Of a DNA stretch of 13,759 nt, positions 1-7,323 are shown in pieces (the stretch's first letter is position 1; every line of letters starts with the position of its first letter). The position numbers were made by a program, and so were the translations under genes. The notes below the pieces were generated by a model. That model searched no databases. It was not told where the DNA came from and saw only the letters and a list, made by a program, of their open reading frames with translations. This DNA is from CAZJYI01 sp964550025 (GTDB lineage: Bacteria > Verrucomicrobiota > Kiritimatiellia > UBA8416 > CAYOBW01). The stretch lies in contig CAZJYI010000230.1 of assembly GCA_964550025.1 (NCBI GenBank), forward strand, positions 1 to 13,759. The letters are read 5' to 3'.

Positions 1-841
1 AGAAGATATACGGCTTCCCGATACCTCCATGCTCCATGCAGTACCGGACCGACTCTCGGATCTTCTGTTCGTTCGTGTCCTGCAGCATATTGCAGGCGAC
101 GTTGCCCATCAGAAGCCAATCGGGGTACTGTTCCCGCACCGTCTTGATGTCCATGGAGCCCTGTGGGTCCACCGACTGGTAGCCGTCGATGCCGGTCTTG
201 TGAATCTGGTCCAGGATGTCGGTCAGGCAGCCGTCACTGTGAACGATCAGTTTCTTGCCCAGGTCGTGTGCGGCCCCCGCCAGCTCGGCCATATAGGGCA
301 CCACGATTTCTTCGAACTTCTCGGGGGAGACGAAGGGCTGGGTGTTGAAACCGAAATCCCAGGTTCCCAGAAGAAGGTCGGCGCCCGCGTCGACATGCCG
401 GCGGAAGATGTCCTTGGCCGCGTCGCATTTGCGTCGCGCCTCGGCCTGGATCTCCTCCGGCCGCTCATAGAGCCGTACCGCGAAATCGACCATGTTCTCG
501 CCCGACGGCATCCAGAAGACCCCTTCACCCTCATACCCGACAACCAGCGCCCGGTTTCCGATCTGCTCCTTGCGGAACTTGAGCTCCTCCGGGTTGTAGC
601 TGCCCGGAATGGCCGCCCAGCCCAATTCCTCCACGCAGCGCTCGTACACCTCGAAGTCGTAGCGCCAGAGCGCCTGCTGCTTCTCGGCCTCTGAACCGTA
701 CGTCCGGGTTCTCACCGCTTCGCGGGGTTCCATCTCGAAGAACGCTTCCTGGATCTGAAAGACCAGTTCCCAGGTAGGCGGAACATCCGGAACACCGCCG
801 TCCAGAAGGGTCTGCAGCCGTTGTCTGTTGCTTGCGTTCAT
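1..841 (-). CDS. URO-D-fold (uroporphyrinogen decarboxylase family) protein, C-terminus cut by the window edge
   Basis: The first 280 residues are visible; the frame is still open at the left edge, so the C-terminus is missing. The fold family is the TIM-barrel URO-D superfamily, which includes HemE and corrinoid or cobalamin-independent methyltransferases. Supporting features are the segment LGKKLIVHSDG (about residues 194-204), the following DGYQSVDPQGSMD and LLMGNVACNMLQ, and the glycine-rich HGGIGKPYIF near residue 271. HemE itself is unlikely because the N-terminus lacks the usual HemE opening and the gene is the last visible one of a glycosidase operon. The H-x-C metal motif of MtaA/MtbA-type methyltransferases is replaced by H201-S-D203-G, although a Cys follows at 205. 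The ATG shares one base with the TGA of the GH95 gene upstream (TGATG), which indicates translational coupling. The exact reaction is unknown; a methyltransferase or demethylase role is only inferred. Confidence 0.85.
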   Translation of the reverse strand, partial: MNASNRQRLQTLLDGGVPDVPPTWELVFQIQEAFFEMEPREAVRTRTYGSEAEKQQALWRYDFEVYERCVEELGWAAIPGSYNPEELKFRKEQIGNRALVVGYEGEGVFWMPSGENMVDFAVRLYERPEEIQAEARRKCDAAKDIFRRHVDAGADLLLGTWDFGFNTQPFVSPEKFEEIVVPYMAELAGAAHDLGKKLIVHSDGCLTDILDQIHKTGIDGYQSVDPQGSMDIKTVREQYPDWLLMGNVACNMLQDTNEQKIRESVRYCMEHGGIGKPYIF

Positions 842-3258
842 CAGCCGTTTCCACTAGTTGCCGTCGGTGTTGCGATGCGAAGGGGCGTTCCCTTGCCCAG
901 GAAGATGTCCCAATAGCCCTCGCCCATTTCCCCATTCTGCTTCGCGTTTGCCGCGGATTCAAGTCGGACTTCCCGCGCCACCTCCGGCAGCCGGAGCGTC
1001 ACAGACTGATCGCTGCCGCTGGTGAGCGTGGCGGAAAACGCCCCGGTGCCCATGTTCCACGCCATATCCGCGGTGATGCCGCCCCGGCAGCGGATCCCCG
1101 TTACCCGGCCGGATGTCCATTTAGACGGCAGCGCTGGCAGCAGCTTGATCAAGCCGGGCTTGCTGAAGACGAGCATCTCGAGCGCGGCGGCGGCGATCCC
1201 GAAGTTGGCATCAATCTGGAACGGCGGCTGATTGCCCCACCCGCAGCTCAACCCCATCCGGCGCCAGTCGTTGTGATAGGTGAAGAGGTTGGGCCCCGTG
1301 CTGCTTCGTGTGAGAATCTCCAGGCATTCCAGCGCCCGGTCGCCCATGCCCAGCCGCGCATAGATGTTGGCCATGTGGGCCATGGACCAGCCGCTCTGGC
1401 TGGTCAGGCCGATCACCAGGCGCTTCTCCACAGCCACGCGGCAGGCCTCGTAGGTTCTCGGGTCCGATTCCTCCGTGACTTCCAGGCCGGGGAAGACCGG
1501 GTAGACATGCGACTGGTGGCGATGATGGTAGTTGTCTCTGAACGCCGGATGCAGCCACTCCTTCATGGCGCCGTCTTCGTTGGTCTCATACTCGGGGAGT
1601 TTCGCGAGCATGGCTCGCCAGCGGGCAACACCCTCCGCGTCGATCTGAAGCAACTCGCAGGCCTCGCAGAGATTGCTCAGTGTCTCCCGGCATATCGCCA
1701 CGTCCATTGTCGCGTTCATGCAAAGCAGGCTGTTGCTGCCGGTCGGGCGGTTCTCCGGCGACAGGGACGGATTGAAGAGCAGCTTGCCGCTTTCGTCTTC
1801 GACCAGGAAATCCTCGTAGAAGAGTGCCGCCTCCTTGAGCCACGGAACCGCACGGTGCTCGAGAAAGTCAAGGTCGCCCGTGAACAGATAGTAGTCGTGG
1901 AAATGCTGCCCGAGCCATCCCGCCGCCGCGGTCCAGTTGGACCATGTGCACGGGATCTCGCGTCCATGGGTGGTCATGGCGATGGGCACCAGGATCCCGC
2001 GGCAGCCGAAGGTGTTCCGCGCGTTCTCGCGGAAATCATCGAGGTACTTCTCGAAGTAGTCGAACAGCGGTAGGGCTGCTTCCCGGAGACCGCCCGGCAG
2101 GGCCTGCCAGTAGTTCATCTGGATGTTCTCGTCGCTGTGGATGTCCGAGTTCCAGGCCGGTGCGTAGTCTCCGTTCCAGATCCCCTGCAGATTGGCCGGC
2201 CACCCGCCCGGGCGGCTCGAACAGATCAGCAGGTAGCGCCCGAACTCGAACATGGTCTGGACCAGGGACTGCGGGACCTCGCCGTCATAGGCCGCCATCA
2301 GCAGCTCTTCATTGCTTAGCGGCCGGCGTGGGCCCAGTGACAATGTCATCCTGTTGAACAGCTCGGCATGCAGGACCGTGTGTTCGGCGAAGGCCTCTTC
2401 GAATGTCGCGGATGCGTCAGTGTGCTCAGCCGCAAGGCGCGAGACGGCGCTATCGGGATCCTCTCCCATGAAGAGCCGCACCCGCAGGACCAGCTCGTCG
2501 GCGCCTTCGACCACAAGAGCCTCGTTGTCCGAGACGCTTACGATGCCGCCCGCCGTCTCCACGTGTCCTACCGCCCCGAACGAAAACCCGTTGGGGTAGC
2601 GGCCCAGGAAAGCCACCGATTGACTCTCGGGAGACGCGTGTTGCGAGGCCGACAGCCCGATGTCATCCGGCACGGAACTGGCGAAGGCTGTCTCGTTCGT
2701 CTGTTCGTTCCGCGCTTTGTCCAGCGACACGCGGCAGCCGACCGAGCCCGGCACACTGCCTCGGATACGCAGAAAGACCGTGTCGGTCGCCCGTGAGACA
2801 AAGACCTCGCGAGTGAACCTGGCGCTGTTGTCCGTCCACTCCACCCAGGCGCGTCCCGTGTCAAAATCGACCCCGCGGCGGTACTTGCGGAACGGCCCGT
2901 TGGTCGACATGGCCAGTTGAATGGCACAGAAGGGCTGGTAGGGATCCCGCGCCGTGCTGGTCGAACCGACCTCCTTGCCGGTGGCTTCCGTATACGCGGT
3001 GGGCATCAGTTGCGCCGCCTTCCGGTACTGCCCGTCGTGGATCAGCCGACGCACTTCCGGAAGGTGCCTCGATACGTCGACGGCCTGCGGCGGCTCCTTC
3101 GGATAGTACAGTGCGTCATGGTTCAGCAGAATCGTGTCGTTCTGTATGCTACCGTACACCAGCGCGCCGACAACCCCACTCCCGGTGGGCAGGGCATCCT
3201 GCCACCGTGTCGCCGGGTAGCGCATGGTCATGCCGTGTGTGTTGTCGTTATCATTCAT
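841..3258 (-). CDS. GH95-family glycoside hydrolase (alpha-L-fucosidase/alpha-L-galactosidase type)
   Basis: This 805-residue protein has the usual length and layout of GH95. The N-terminal beta-sandwich starts with WQDALPTGSGVVGALVYGS (about 19-37), the family's 'W-ALP-GNG-GA' opening. The (alpha/alpha)6 barrel carries GIWNGD (359-364), IQMNYW (379-384), the HRHQSH motif (579-584) and PPFQIDANFG (678-687). The family removes terminal alpha-L-fucose or alpha-L-galactose by inversion. In the characterised bifidobacterial enzyme an N-x-N pair positions the catalytic water; here the aligned residues read D376-E-N378, so one Asn is Asp and the sugar specificity should not be assumed. No signal peptide is visible (MNDNDNTHGMTM...), suggesting a cytoplasmic enzyme. 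The ATG is preceded by AGAGGA seven bases upstream and overlaps the end of the upstream glycosidase gene by 8 bp; the stop overlaps the URO-D gene by one base. Confidence 0.9.
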   Translation of the reverse strand: MNDNDNTHGMTMRYPATRWQDALPTGSGVVGALVYGSIQNDTILLNHDALYYPKEPPQAVDVSRHLPEVRRLIHDGQYRKAAQLMPTAYTEATGKEVGSTSTARDPYQPFCAIQLAMSTNGPFRKYRRGVDFDTGRAWVEWTDNSARFTREVFVSRATDTVFLRIRGSVPGSVGCRVSLDKARNEQTNETAFASSVPDDIGLSASQHASPESQSVAFLGRYPNGFSFGAVGHVETAGGIVSVSDNEALVVEGADELVLRVRLFMGEDPDSAVSRLAAEHTDASATFEEAFAEHTVLHAELFNRMTLSLGPRRPLSNEELLMAAYDGEVPQSLVQTMFEFGRYLLICSSRPGGWPANLQGIWNGDYAPAWNSDIHSDENIQMNYWQALPGGLREAALPLFDYFEKYLDDFRENARNTFGCRGILVPIAMTTHGREIPCTWSNWTAAAGWLGQHFHDYYLFTGDLDFLEHRAVPWLKEAALFYEDFLVEDESGKLLFNPSLSPENRPTGSNSLLCMNATMDVAICRETLSNLCEACELLQIDAEGVARWRAMLAKLPEYETNEDGAMKEWLHPAFRDNYHHRHQSHVYPVFPGLEVTEESDPRTYEACRVAVEKRLVIGLTSQSGWSMAHMANIYARLGMGDRALECLEILTRSSTGPNLFTYHNDWRRMGLSCGWGNQPPFQIDANFGIAAAALEMLVFSKPGLIKLLPALPSKWTSGRVTGIRCRGGITADMAWNMGTGAFSATLTSGSDQSVTLRLPEVAREVRLESAANAKQNGEMGEGYWDIFLGKGTPLRIATPTATSGNG

Positions 3259-4426
3259 CGCAGTATCCTCTGTTCAGCCCCAGTCGGTCCACGAAGTCGA
3301 CGAAGAGGCACATGGCCGGCGAATAGCTCGTGGTGGTGGAAAACTCTCCCGTCCAGGGGTTCATCTGCTGCATGAAGTCGGGGGCGGCCAGGATCGCCTC
3401 GACCCAGCGGACCATCAGGTGCCGCAGGTCTTCCGACTTCCCGTAGTGTCCAAACCACCGTGGTGCACGCAGCGCGGTCAGTGCCTGGGATGCGCCTCCC
3501 CAGGAGTTCTTCGGAAGCTCCCGGACAAAGGCCGGGTCGTCGGCCGCGATCGACGGTAGCGGGTAGGGGGTCCAGAAGGCTTCGGGGTTCCTGATGTGCC
3601 GCTCATAGATGCGGTCAAACATGGCCTGGTCCACCACATGTTCACCAAAGACCCGTGTGAGCACGTCCCCCCGGATGTGGACGAAGTTGCCGTCTGCGTC
3701 CACGTCATAGAAGCACTCATCCTCCGGGGCGTAGCAGTGCTTGATGATGAGTTGCCGGATCTCCTCCGCCCTCTCGCGCCATCTATCGGCTTCGCCGGGC
3801 TTGCCGAGCCGCTCGGCCATTTCGGCCAGGGCGACGCGCCCTCCATAGACGGATGCGGACAAGTCGGGTGCCAGGTAGGGCAGTTTCCCCGCCTTTGGAC
3901 AGATTGCCGCGTTGTCATCCGGACACTCTTCCGGTAACCCCTTGAACCTCGGGCTGCCGTCATGCCCGGTGTCGAACCCGCAGAACGCCTCGCAGAGGCC
4001 GGTTCCCCGGGTGTTCCGTTTCCGGCTCAGCCATCCGTCCCAGCGCGCGCAGGCGTCGTAGGCTCGGGCCAGGAACGCCTCGTCCCCGACCAGGTCTGCG
4101 GTTTCCAGCGCGGTGGCGGCAATCGGCACCACCATCTGTATTGAGTGGCTGCCCGCTTTCTCGCGCGATATCCAGCAGGGCAAATACCCATCCTCCCGCT
4201 GGTGATGGAAGAAGACATCGTGACTGGCCCTGGCCACCTTGGGCGCATGCTCCCCGTAGACCACGGATTCCAGCGGCCCGCACTCCAGCCAGATGCCCTG
4301 GTAGCAGCCGCCCTCAAGCAGAACGGGATGCCCGTACCCGAGCACCGGCCCGGTATTTGCTGCCAACCCGCGGATGGCCTCGTCGTACTTCTGCTTCACC
4401 AGACCCATGTCCATTGACGTTCCCAT
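3251..4426 (-). CDS. MGH1/GH63-like (alpha/alpha)6 glycosidase
   Basis: This roughly 391-residue protein is a single six-hairpin (alpha/alpha)6 glycosidase domain related to GH63, GH37 trehalase and mannosylglycerate hydrolase. From the chosen ATG, GFDTGHDGSPRF at about 150-161 resembles the 'SGxDxSxRW' block whose Asp is the general acid; the candidate is D156. Near the C-terminus NPWTGE followed by SYSPAM (about 356-372) resembles the block carrying the general base; the candidate is E361. NSWGGASQALTALRAPRW (about 307-324) is another family landmark. Substrate cannot be predicted. An upstream in-frame GTG at 4444 directly follows the preceding gene's TGA, but the ATG at 4426 has GAGG five bases upstream, so I prefer it; ATGs at 4414 and 4408 are also possible. 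No signal peptide is seen. The gene sits between the sulfotransferase-like gene and the GH95 gene in one operon. Confidence 0.82.
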   Translation of the reverse strand: MGTSMDMGLVKQKYDEAIRGLAANTGPVLGYGHPVLLEGGCYQGIWLECGPLESVVYGEHAPKVARASHDVFFHHQREDGYLPCWISREKAGSHSIQMVVPIAATALETADLVGDEAFLARAYDACARWDGWLSRKRNTRGTGLCEAFCGFDTGHDGSPRFKGLPEECPDDNAAICPKAGKLPYLAPDLSASVYGGRVALAEMAERLGKPGEADRWRERAEEIRQLIIKHCYAPEDECFYDVDADGNFVHIRGDVLTRVFGEHVVDQAMFDRIYERHIRNPEAFWTPYPLPSIAADDPAFVRELPKNSWGGASQALTALRAPRWFGHYGKSEDLRHLMVRWVEAILAAPDFMQQMNPWTGEFSTTTSYSPAMCLFVDFVDRLGLNRGYCDE

Positions 4427-4444
4427 GCCACCCTCAGTCGCCAC

Positions 4445-5635
4445 TCATTCCGGCTCGATTCTCAATTCCGCGGGCGGCGTCACGGCCCGTTCGCGCTGTA
4501 CCCCCATGGCACGAAAAGCCCCGCAGTAGTCGTAGGGATAGCGGTATACTCGCTGGGCCGGGTCGGTCAGGATGTGCTCCCAGACGATTTCCTTCTCCGG
4601 GGTCACTTCGAAGAGCCGCCGGCACAGCGATTCCAGGATCAGCGTGTTGCCGTTGGGCAGGCGCTGGCAGTTGGCGGTGAAGCGGGCATAGAAGAAGTGT
4701 CCGTTCTCGTAGACCCAGACGAGGCTGCTGTCGCTGGGGTTGATCTCGAGCACGTAGGAACAGCCGCAGTGGGCGAGGTCCTTGCGCGGTGATGTGCCGT
4801 TGTCGAAGACGATGATGTTGCCCGCCCCGGCGAGCCCCTTCTCAATCATGTGCGGTTCGTGCTGGCCGGACAGGCCGCCATTGTAGTCGCCAGTGTAGGC
4901 CCAGACGACCTCGCCGCTGTCGCGGTCGACGATGCTGATGGTGTCGAGCTGGCGCAAGCTCTGGAGGATGTTGCCCGGCTTGAACCGCGCGTCGCCGGCG
5001 TCGTACCACTTGTTTTCCGGCAGCTCCTGGATGGTGTTGGTATGTGTCCAGTCCGAGATGGTGTTGTTGTGCGGCCCACCCGCCCAGTCCCTATTGGCCG
5101 TAACCGGGTTGCACTGATTCACGTCCATGTGCTCGTGCTGCAGCCACCGCCAGACGACTTCCCCCTCGCGATTCACCTCAATCAGCTCGTCGCCATGGAT
5201 CCCGGCGGCACGTCGTTCACCGTCCTCCACCTTCGCCAGGTACTCCGCGGGCACGGGAATCGTGCACAGCAGGAAGACCGACTCCCTCTCCGTGGGCCAG
5301 AAATCATGGTGCGGAGAATGCTCCGGGAAATGGGACCACGTCTCGTTCCCATCCCAGTCGAACTCCGCCACGTGTCCACTGCTGTTCTTCCAGTCGGACG
5401 CGCGCCCGTCACCGGGGCCTTTCTCGCCGAACAGAAGCATCAGCCGGCCGTTCGGCAGCAACCGGGCGCGGTGGATGAACCCTTTGCGGTCGTCGGGGTC
5501 CACGTGCCATGCATGGACCACCTCCGCGTTCATGTTGACCAATTTCACGATACCGCTGCCGGAGATCAGGTTGTACCCGCCGCTGCTTCGCTCCGGCTTG
5601 TAGATGGTGGTGCCGATGGGATACACGCTCTTCAT
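4445..5635 (-). CDS. Arylsulfotransferase (ASST)-like beta-propeller protein
   Basis: The 396 residues read as a repeated beta-propeller with several G-x-V-V-W/H-x-W blades (VVHAWH at 39-44, GEVVWRW at 158-164, GEVVWAYTGD at 241-250, EIVWEH at 349-354). This pattern and the motifs DWTHTNTI (195-202), GQHEPHMI (257-264), NIIVFDNG (273-280) and RLPNGNTLILES (325-336) fit the aryl-sulfate sulfotransferase family. Known ASSTs are periplasmic and move sulfate between phenols through a histidine intermediate; H198, H259 and H262 are candidate His residues here. Unlike those enzymes, no signal peptide is visible (MKSVYPIGTTIYKPE...), so either it is cytoplasmic or it is a propeller with another task. 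It is the first gene of the leftward operon. The start is well supported by AGGAGA seven bases before the ATG. True sulfotransfer activity is unproven; a structural or sugar-binding propeller is an alternative. Confidence 0.78.
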   Translation of the reverse strand: MKSVYPIGTTIYKPERSSGGYNLISGSGIVKLVNMNAEVVHAWHVDPDDRKGFIHRARLLPNGRLMLLFGEKGPGDGRASDWKNSSGHVAEFDWDGNETWSHFPEHSPHHDFWPTERESVFLLCTIPVPAEYLAKVEDGERRAAGIHGDELIEVNREGEVVWRWLQHEHMDVNQCNPVTANRDWAGGPHNNTISDWTHTNTIQELPENKWYDAGDARFKPGNILQSLRQLDTISIVDRDSGEVVWAYTGDYNGGLSGQHEPHMIEKGLAGAGNIIVFDNGTSPRKDLAHCGCSYVLEINPSDSSLVWVYENGHFFYARFTANCQRLPNGNTLILESLCRRLFEVTPEKEIVWEHILTDPAQRVYRYPYDYCGAFRAMGVQRERAVTPPAELRIEPE

Positions 5636-5692
5636 GCACTATTCTCCTGCTTCAAAGGCTGGAGCTCCGCGACGACGGTGTTGCCATCTCAA

Positions 5693-5722
5693 CTTGCGGT
5701 TCCTCTTCCCGCTTACGGTTCC
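5693..5722 (-). repeat. 11-bp direct repeat in the leader of the leftward operon
   Basis: CTTGCGGTTCC at 5693-5703 recurs as CTTACGGTTCC at 5712-5722, with one mismatch and 19-bp spacing. It lies 58 to 87 bp upstream of the first gene of the leftward operon, probably inside its leader RNA. It could be a second regulator site or chance; there is no further support. Confidence 0.3.
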
Positions 5723-5749
5723 GGCAAGCTCCTCACTCTGGCGCAAAGT

Positions 5750-5778
5750 ACTGTAGCGCACCGCCGGCCAGTCCGACA
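5750..5778 (-). promoter_or_regulatory. Possible activator-dependent promoter of the leftward operon
   Basis: On the minus strand TACAGT (5755 down to 5750) is a 4/6 match to a -10 box. The -35 position at 17-bp spacing (5778 to 5773) is poor, as expected for a promoter that needs an activator. The paired repeats at 5782-5814 end just upstream of this -35 position, a geometry like AraC-family class II activation. Transcription would start near 5743 and leave a leader of about 108 nt. The box match itself is weak. Confidence 0.25.
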
Positions 5779-5781
5779 GGC

Positions 5782-5814
5782 CGCAATTGCGACAATGCCG
5801 TTCGCCATTGCGAC
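5782..5814 (-). promoter_or_regulatory. Operator A: 12-bp direct repeats spaced 21 bp, facing the leftward operon
   Basis: On the plus strand CGCAATTGCGAC (5782-5793) and CGCCATTGCGAC (5803-5814) differ at one base and are offset by exactly 21 bp, two helical turns. Read in the direction of the leftward operon they are GTCGCAATGGCG then GTCGCAATTGCG. Tandem half-sites at 21 bp are typical of AraC/XylR-type regulators, and such a regulator is encoded next door. Related pairs precede the other two transcription units. Confidence 0.55.
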
Positions 5815-5968
5815 GGGGACTCGACTTCACGCCAGATCCTCTTCCCGCGGCCGGATCAGGTACGCCCCGGCAGCCGTGAGAACAGCACTTGGCCCGCGCG
5901 CACGAGAAGTCGGCATCGGTGTGGCACGGGCCGGGATAACGGCGCCGGCAGTACAGTCTGCCCCTGCT

Positions 5969-6001
5969 GTCGCTGTGGCGGGGTCGCCTGCCGCAATAAT
6001 G
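5969..6001 (+). promoter_or_regulatory. Operator B: related direct-repeat pair facing the regulator gene
   Basis: GTCGCTGTGGCG (5969-5980) matches the distal half-site of operator A at 10 of 12 positions. GCCGCAATAATG (5990-6001) lies exactly 21 bp further and matches the proximal half-site at 8 of 12. The pair points toward the regulator. Its second half covers AATAAT (5995-6000), a 5/6 match to a -10 box, so binding here could mean autoregulation. Confidence 0.4.
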
Positions 6002-6019
6002 TGTTGTCTGCGCGGCAGG
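5987..6019 (+). promoter_or_regulatory. Perfect 8-bp inverted repeat around the presumed -10 box of the regulator
   Basis: CCTGCCGC (5987-5994) pairs with GCGGCAGG (6012-6019) around a 17-nt loop that starts with AATAAT. It ends 19 bp before the regulator's ATG. It may be a dyad operator that blocks the promoter, or, if transcription starts further upstream, a 5'-UTR stem-loop. It overlaps half of operator B. Confidence 0.35.
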
Positions 6020-6038
6020 GATTTGAGACCATGCGGTC

Positions 6039-7259
6039 ATGAAGACACGACGCATCGGAGTTGCAATCAATACCCAGCACGCGCATGCAGAGGATCAGGA
6101 GCTATACCGTGGCGTCCGGGCGTACAGTCGGAAGCATCCCGGGTTTGACTGTGTGTTGGCGCCGTTTGCCGCCGAAGATCTGAAAGCGGCGTCCCGCTCC
6201 AAACCGCCCTACGACGGCATACTCGCGCAGGCGACAAAAGAGATGGTTGCCGTGGCAAAGCGTTCACGTGTACCCGTGGTTGACGTGTGGCGCAATTCGC
6301 GGGTCCAGGTAACGATTAACTGTGTGTTTCCGGATTTTTCCAAGGCGGGCCGCATGGCCGGGCAGCACCTGGTGTCACGAGGGTTTGAGCATTTCGGCTA
6401 TGTCGTCTACGGAAGGGACCAGGCTCGAACCACGATGTGCGACGCGACGCTCATCCACTCCGACGAACTGGGATACGTCGCCTACCTGGAAGCGCGCGGT
6501 TTCTCGTGCGCCCAGTTCCTGGCTCCTGAGCAAGTCGATGCCGATGCCACCGTCTGGGCGCAGTGGTCGAAGGATATCCGCGCGTGGATCAAGGCTCTGC
6601 CGAAGCCCCTCGGGCTCTTCGTGCCGGGGGATCTGCTGTGCCGCTACATTGCCGACATTGCCCCCGAGCTCGGGTTGAACGTACCGCACGATCTCGGCCT
6701 GATATGCGCGGACAACGAGCCCAATTTCTGTCTCCTGACGAGTCCCTCCCTGACATCGCTGGACCTGGGGTACAGCCAGGTCGGGTATGAGGCCGCCGCG
6801 ATGCTCGACCGGATGCTTGAGGGTGGCTACCGTGACCTGAGCAAGAAGGACCGGCAGATTCTGCTTGTCGAGCCCGCCGCGCTGCATCCGCGCCACTCCA
6901 CCGACGCCGTGGCCGTACGGGATGCCTTGGTTGCAACGGCGATGCGGTTCATTCTGGAGCACACGCATGAGCCGATCAAGGTGGGGGACGTCGCCGGATC
7001 GGTTGCCACTACGCGCCGCACGCTCGAACGGCGTTTCCGGGAGGTGTTGGATCGCACGGTGATGCAGGAGATTACCCGCTGCCGTATCGAACGGCTCAAG
7101 CGCCGGCTGGCCGAGAGTGACACCCCGATCAAGATCCTGGCGATCGATTCCGGCTTCAACAGCCCGCGCGTCCTCTACGAGACGTTCGTGCGCCAGGAGG
7201 GGATGTCACCCTCCGCCTACCGGGCCAAACGGCGGGAGAGTATCCGGCCGACAAAGTGA
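6039..7259 (+). CDS. XylR-type transcriptional regulator: LacI-like sugar-sensing domain fused to AraC DNA-binding domain
   Basis: The 406-residue protein has two parts. Residues 4-285 form a periplasmic-binding-protein-like sensor of the LacI/GalR type: RRIGVAIN at the start, the block QVTINCVFPDFSKAGRMAGQHLVSRGF (90-116) typical of the 'D-x-x-x-x-G-x-x-A-x-x-H-L' helix, GYVVYGRD (120-127), and the late segment GLICADNEPNFCLLTSPSLTSLDLGYSQVGYEAA (220-253). Residues 290-400 form an AraC domain with two helix-turn-helix units, at about 314-335 and 363-385, ending in the family signature around GMSPSAYR (388-395). E. coli XylR has this architecture and activates xylose genes on binding sugar. 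The ligand here is probably a sugar or oligosaccharide released by the neighbouring enzymes. The gene lies divergent to the leftward operon and 64 bp before the beta-mannosidase gene. The ribosome-binding site is weak. Confidence 0.92.
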   Translation: MKTRRIGVAINTQHAHAEDQELYRGVRAYSRKHPGFDCVLAPFAAEDLKAASRSKPPYDGILAQATKEMVAVAKRSRVPVVDVWRNSRVQVTINCVFPDFSKAGRMAGQHLVSRGFEHFGYVVYGRDQARTTMCDATLIHSDELGYVAYLEARGFSCAQFLAPEQVDADATVWAQWSKDIRAWIKALPKPLGLFVPGDLLCRYIADIAPELGLNVPHDLGLICADNEPNFCLLTSPSLTSLDLGYSQVGYEAAAMLDRMLEGGYRDLSKKDRQILLVEPAALHPRHSTDAVAVRDALVATAMRFILEHTHEPIKVGDVAGSVATTRRTLERRFREVLDRTVMQEITRCRIERLKRRLAESDTPIKILAIDSGFNSPRVLYETFVRQEGMSPSAYRAKRRESIRPTK

Positions 7260-7323
7260 GAGAAGAGGGGGTGGTCGGCGTGCTCGTCGACCCAACACGA
7301 CGGCGGAAGACACTGGAGCATAC

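Larger units (their letters stand above)
5636..6038. promoter_or_regulatory. Divergent control region between the two operons
   Basis: This 403-bp non-coding stretch separates the leftward glycan operon from the rightward regulator operon, so it must hold the promoters for both. It contains two 21-bp-spaced direct-repeat pairs facing opposite directions, an 8-bp inverted repeat near the regulator start, and an 11-bp direct repeat in the leftward leader; these are listed separately. A smaller dyad with GCGC arms lies at 5741-5759 and a 5-bp hairpin (GGCAG/CTGCC) at 5947-5962. Open frames crossing it have no recognisable protein character. Confidence 0.75.

Noticed and set aside
1..841. Haem biosynthesis gene hemE
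   Set aside because: It is a member of the fold family, but the N-terminus, the HSDG motif and the operon context do not fit HemE.
832..2073. A 413-codon open frame on the plus strand
   Set aside because: It is antisense to the GH95 gene, which carries the recognised family motifs.
4850..6148. A 432-codon open frame on the plus strand crossing the divergent intergenic region
   Set aside because: It is antisense to the ASST-like gene, then crosses the regulatory repeats and enters the regulator out of frame.
7260..7323. A terminator or promoter between the regulator and the mannosidase gene
   Set aside because: Only a 5-bp stem (GGTCG/CGACC) without a T-run is present, and no operator half-site is found; co-transcription is simpler.
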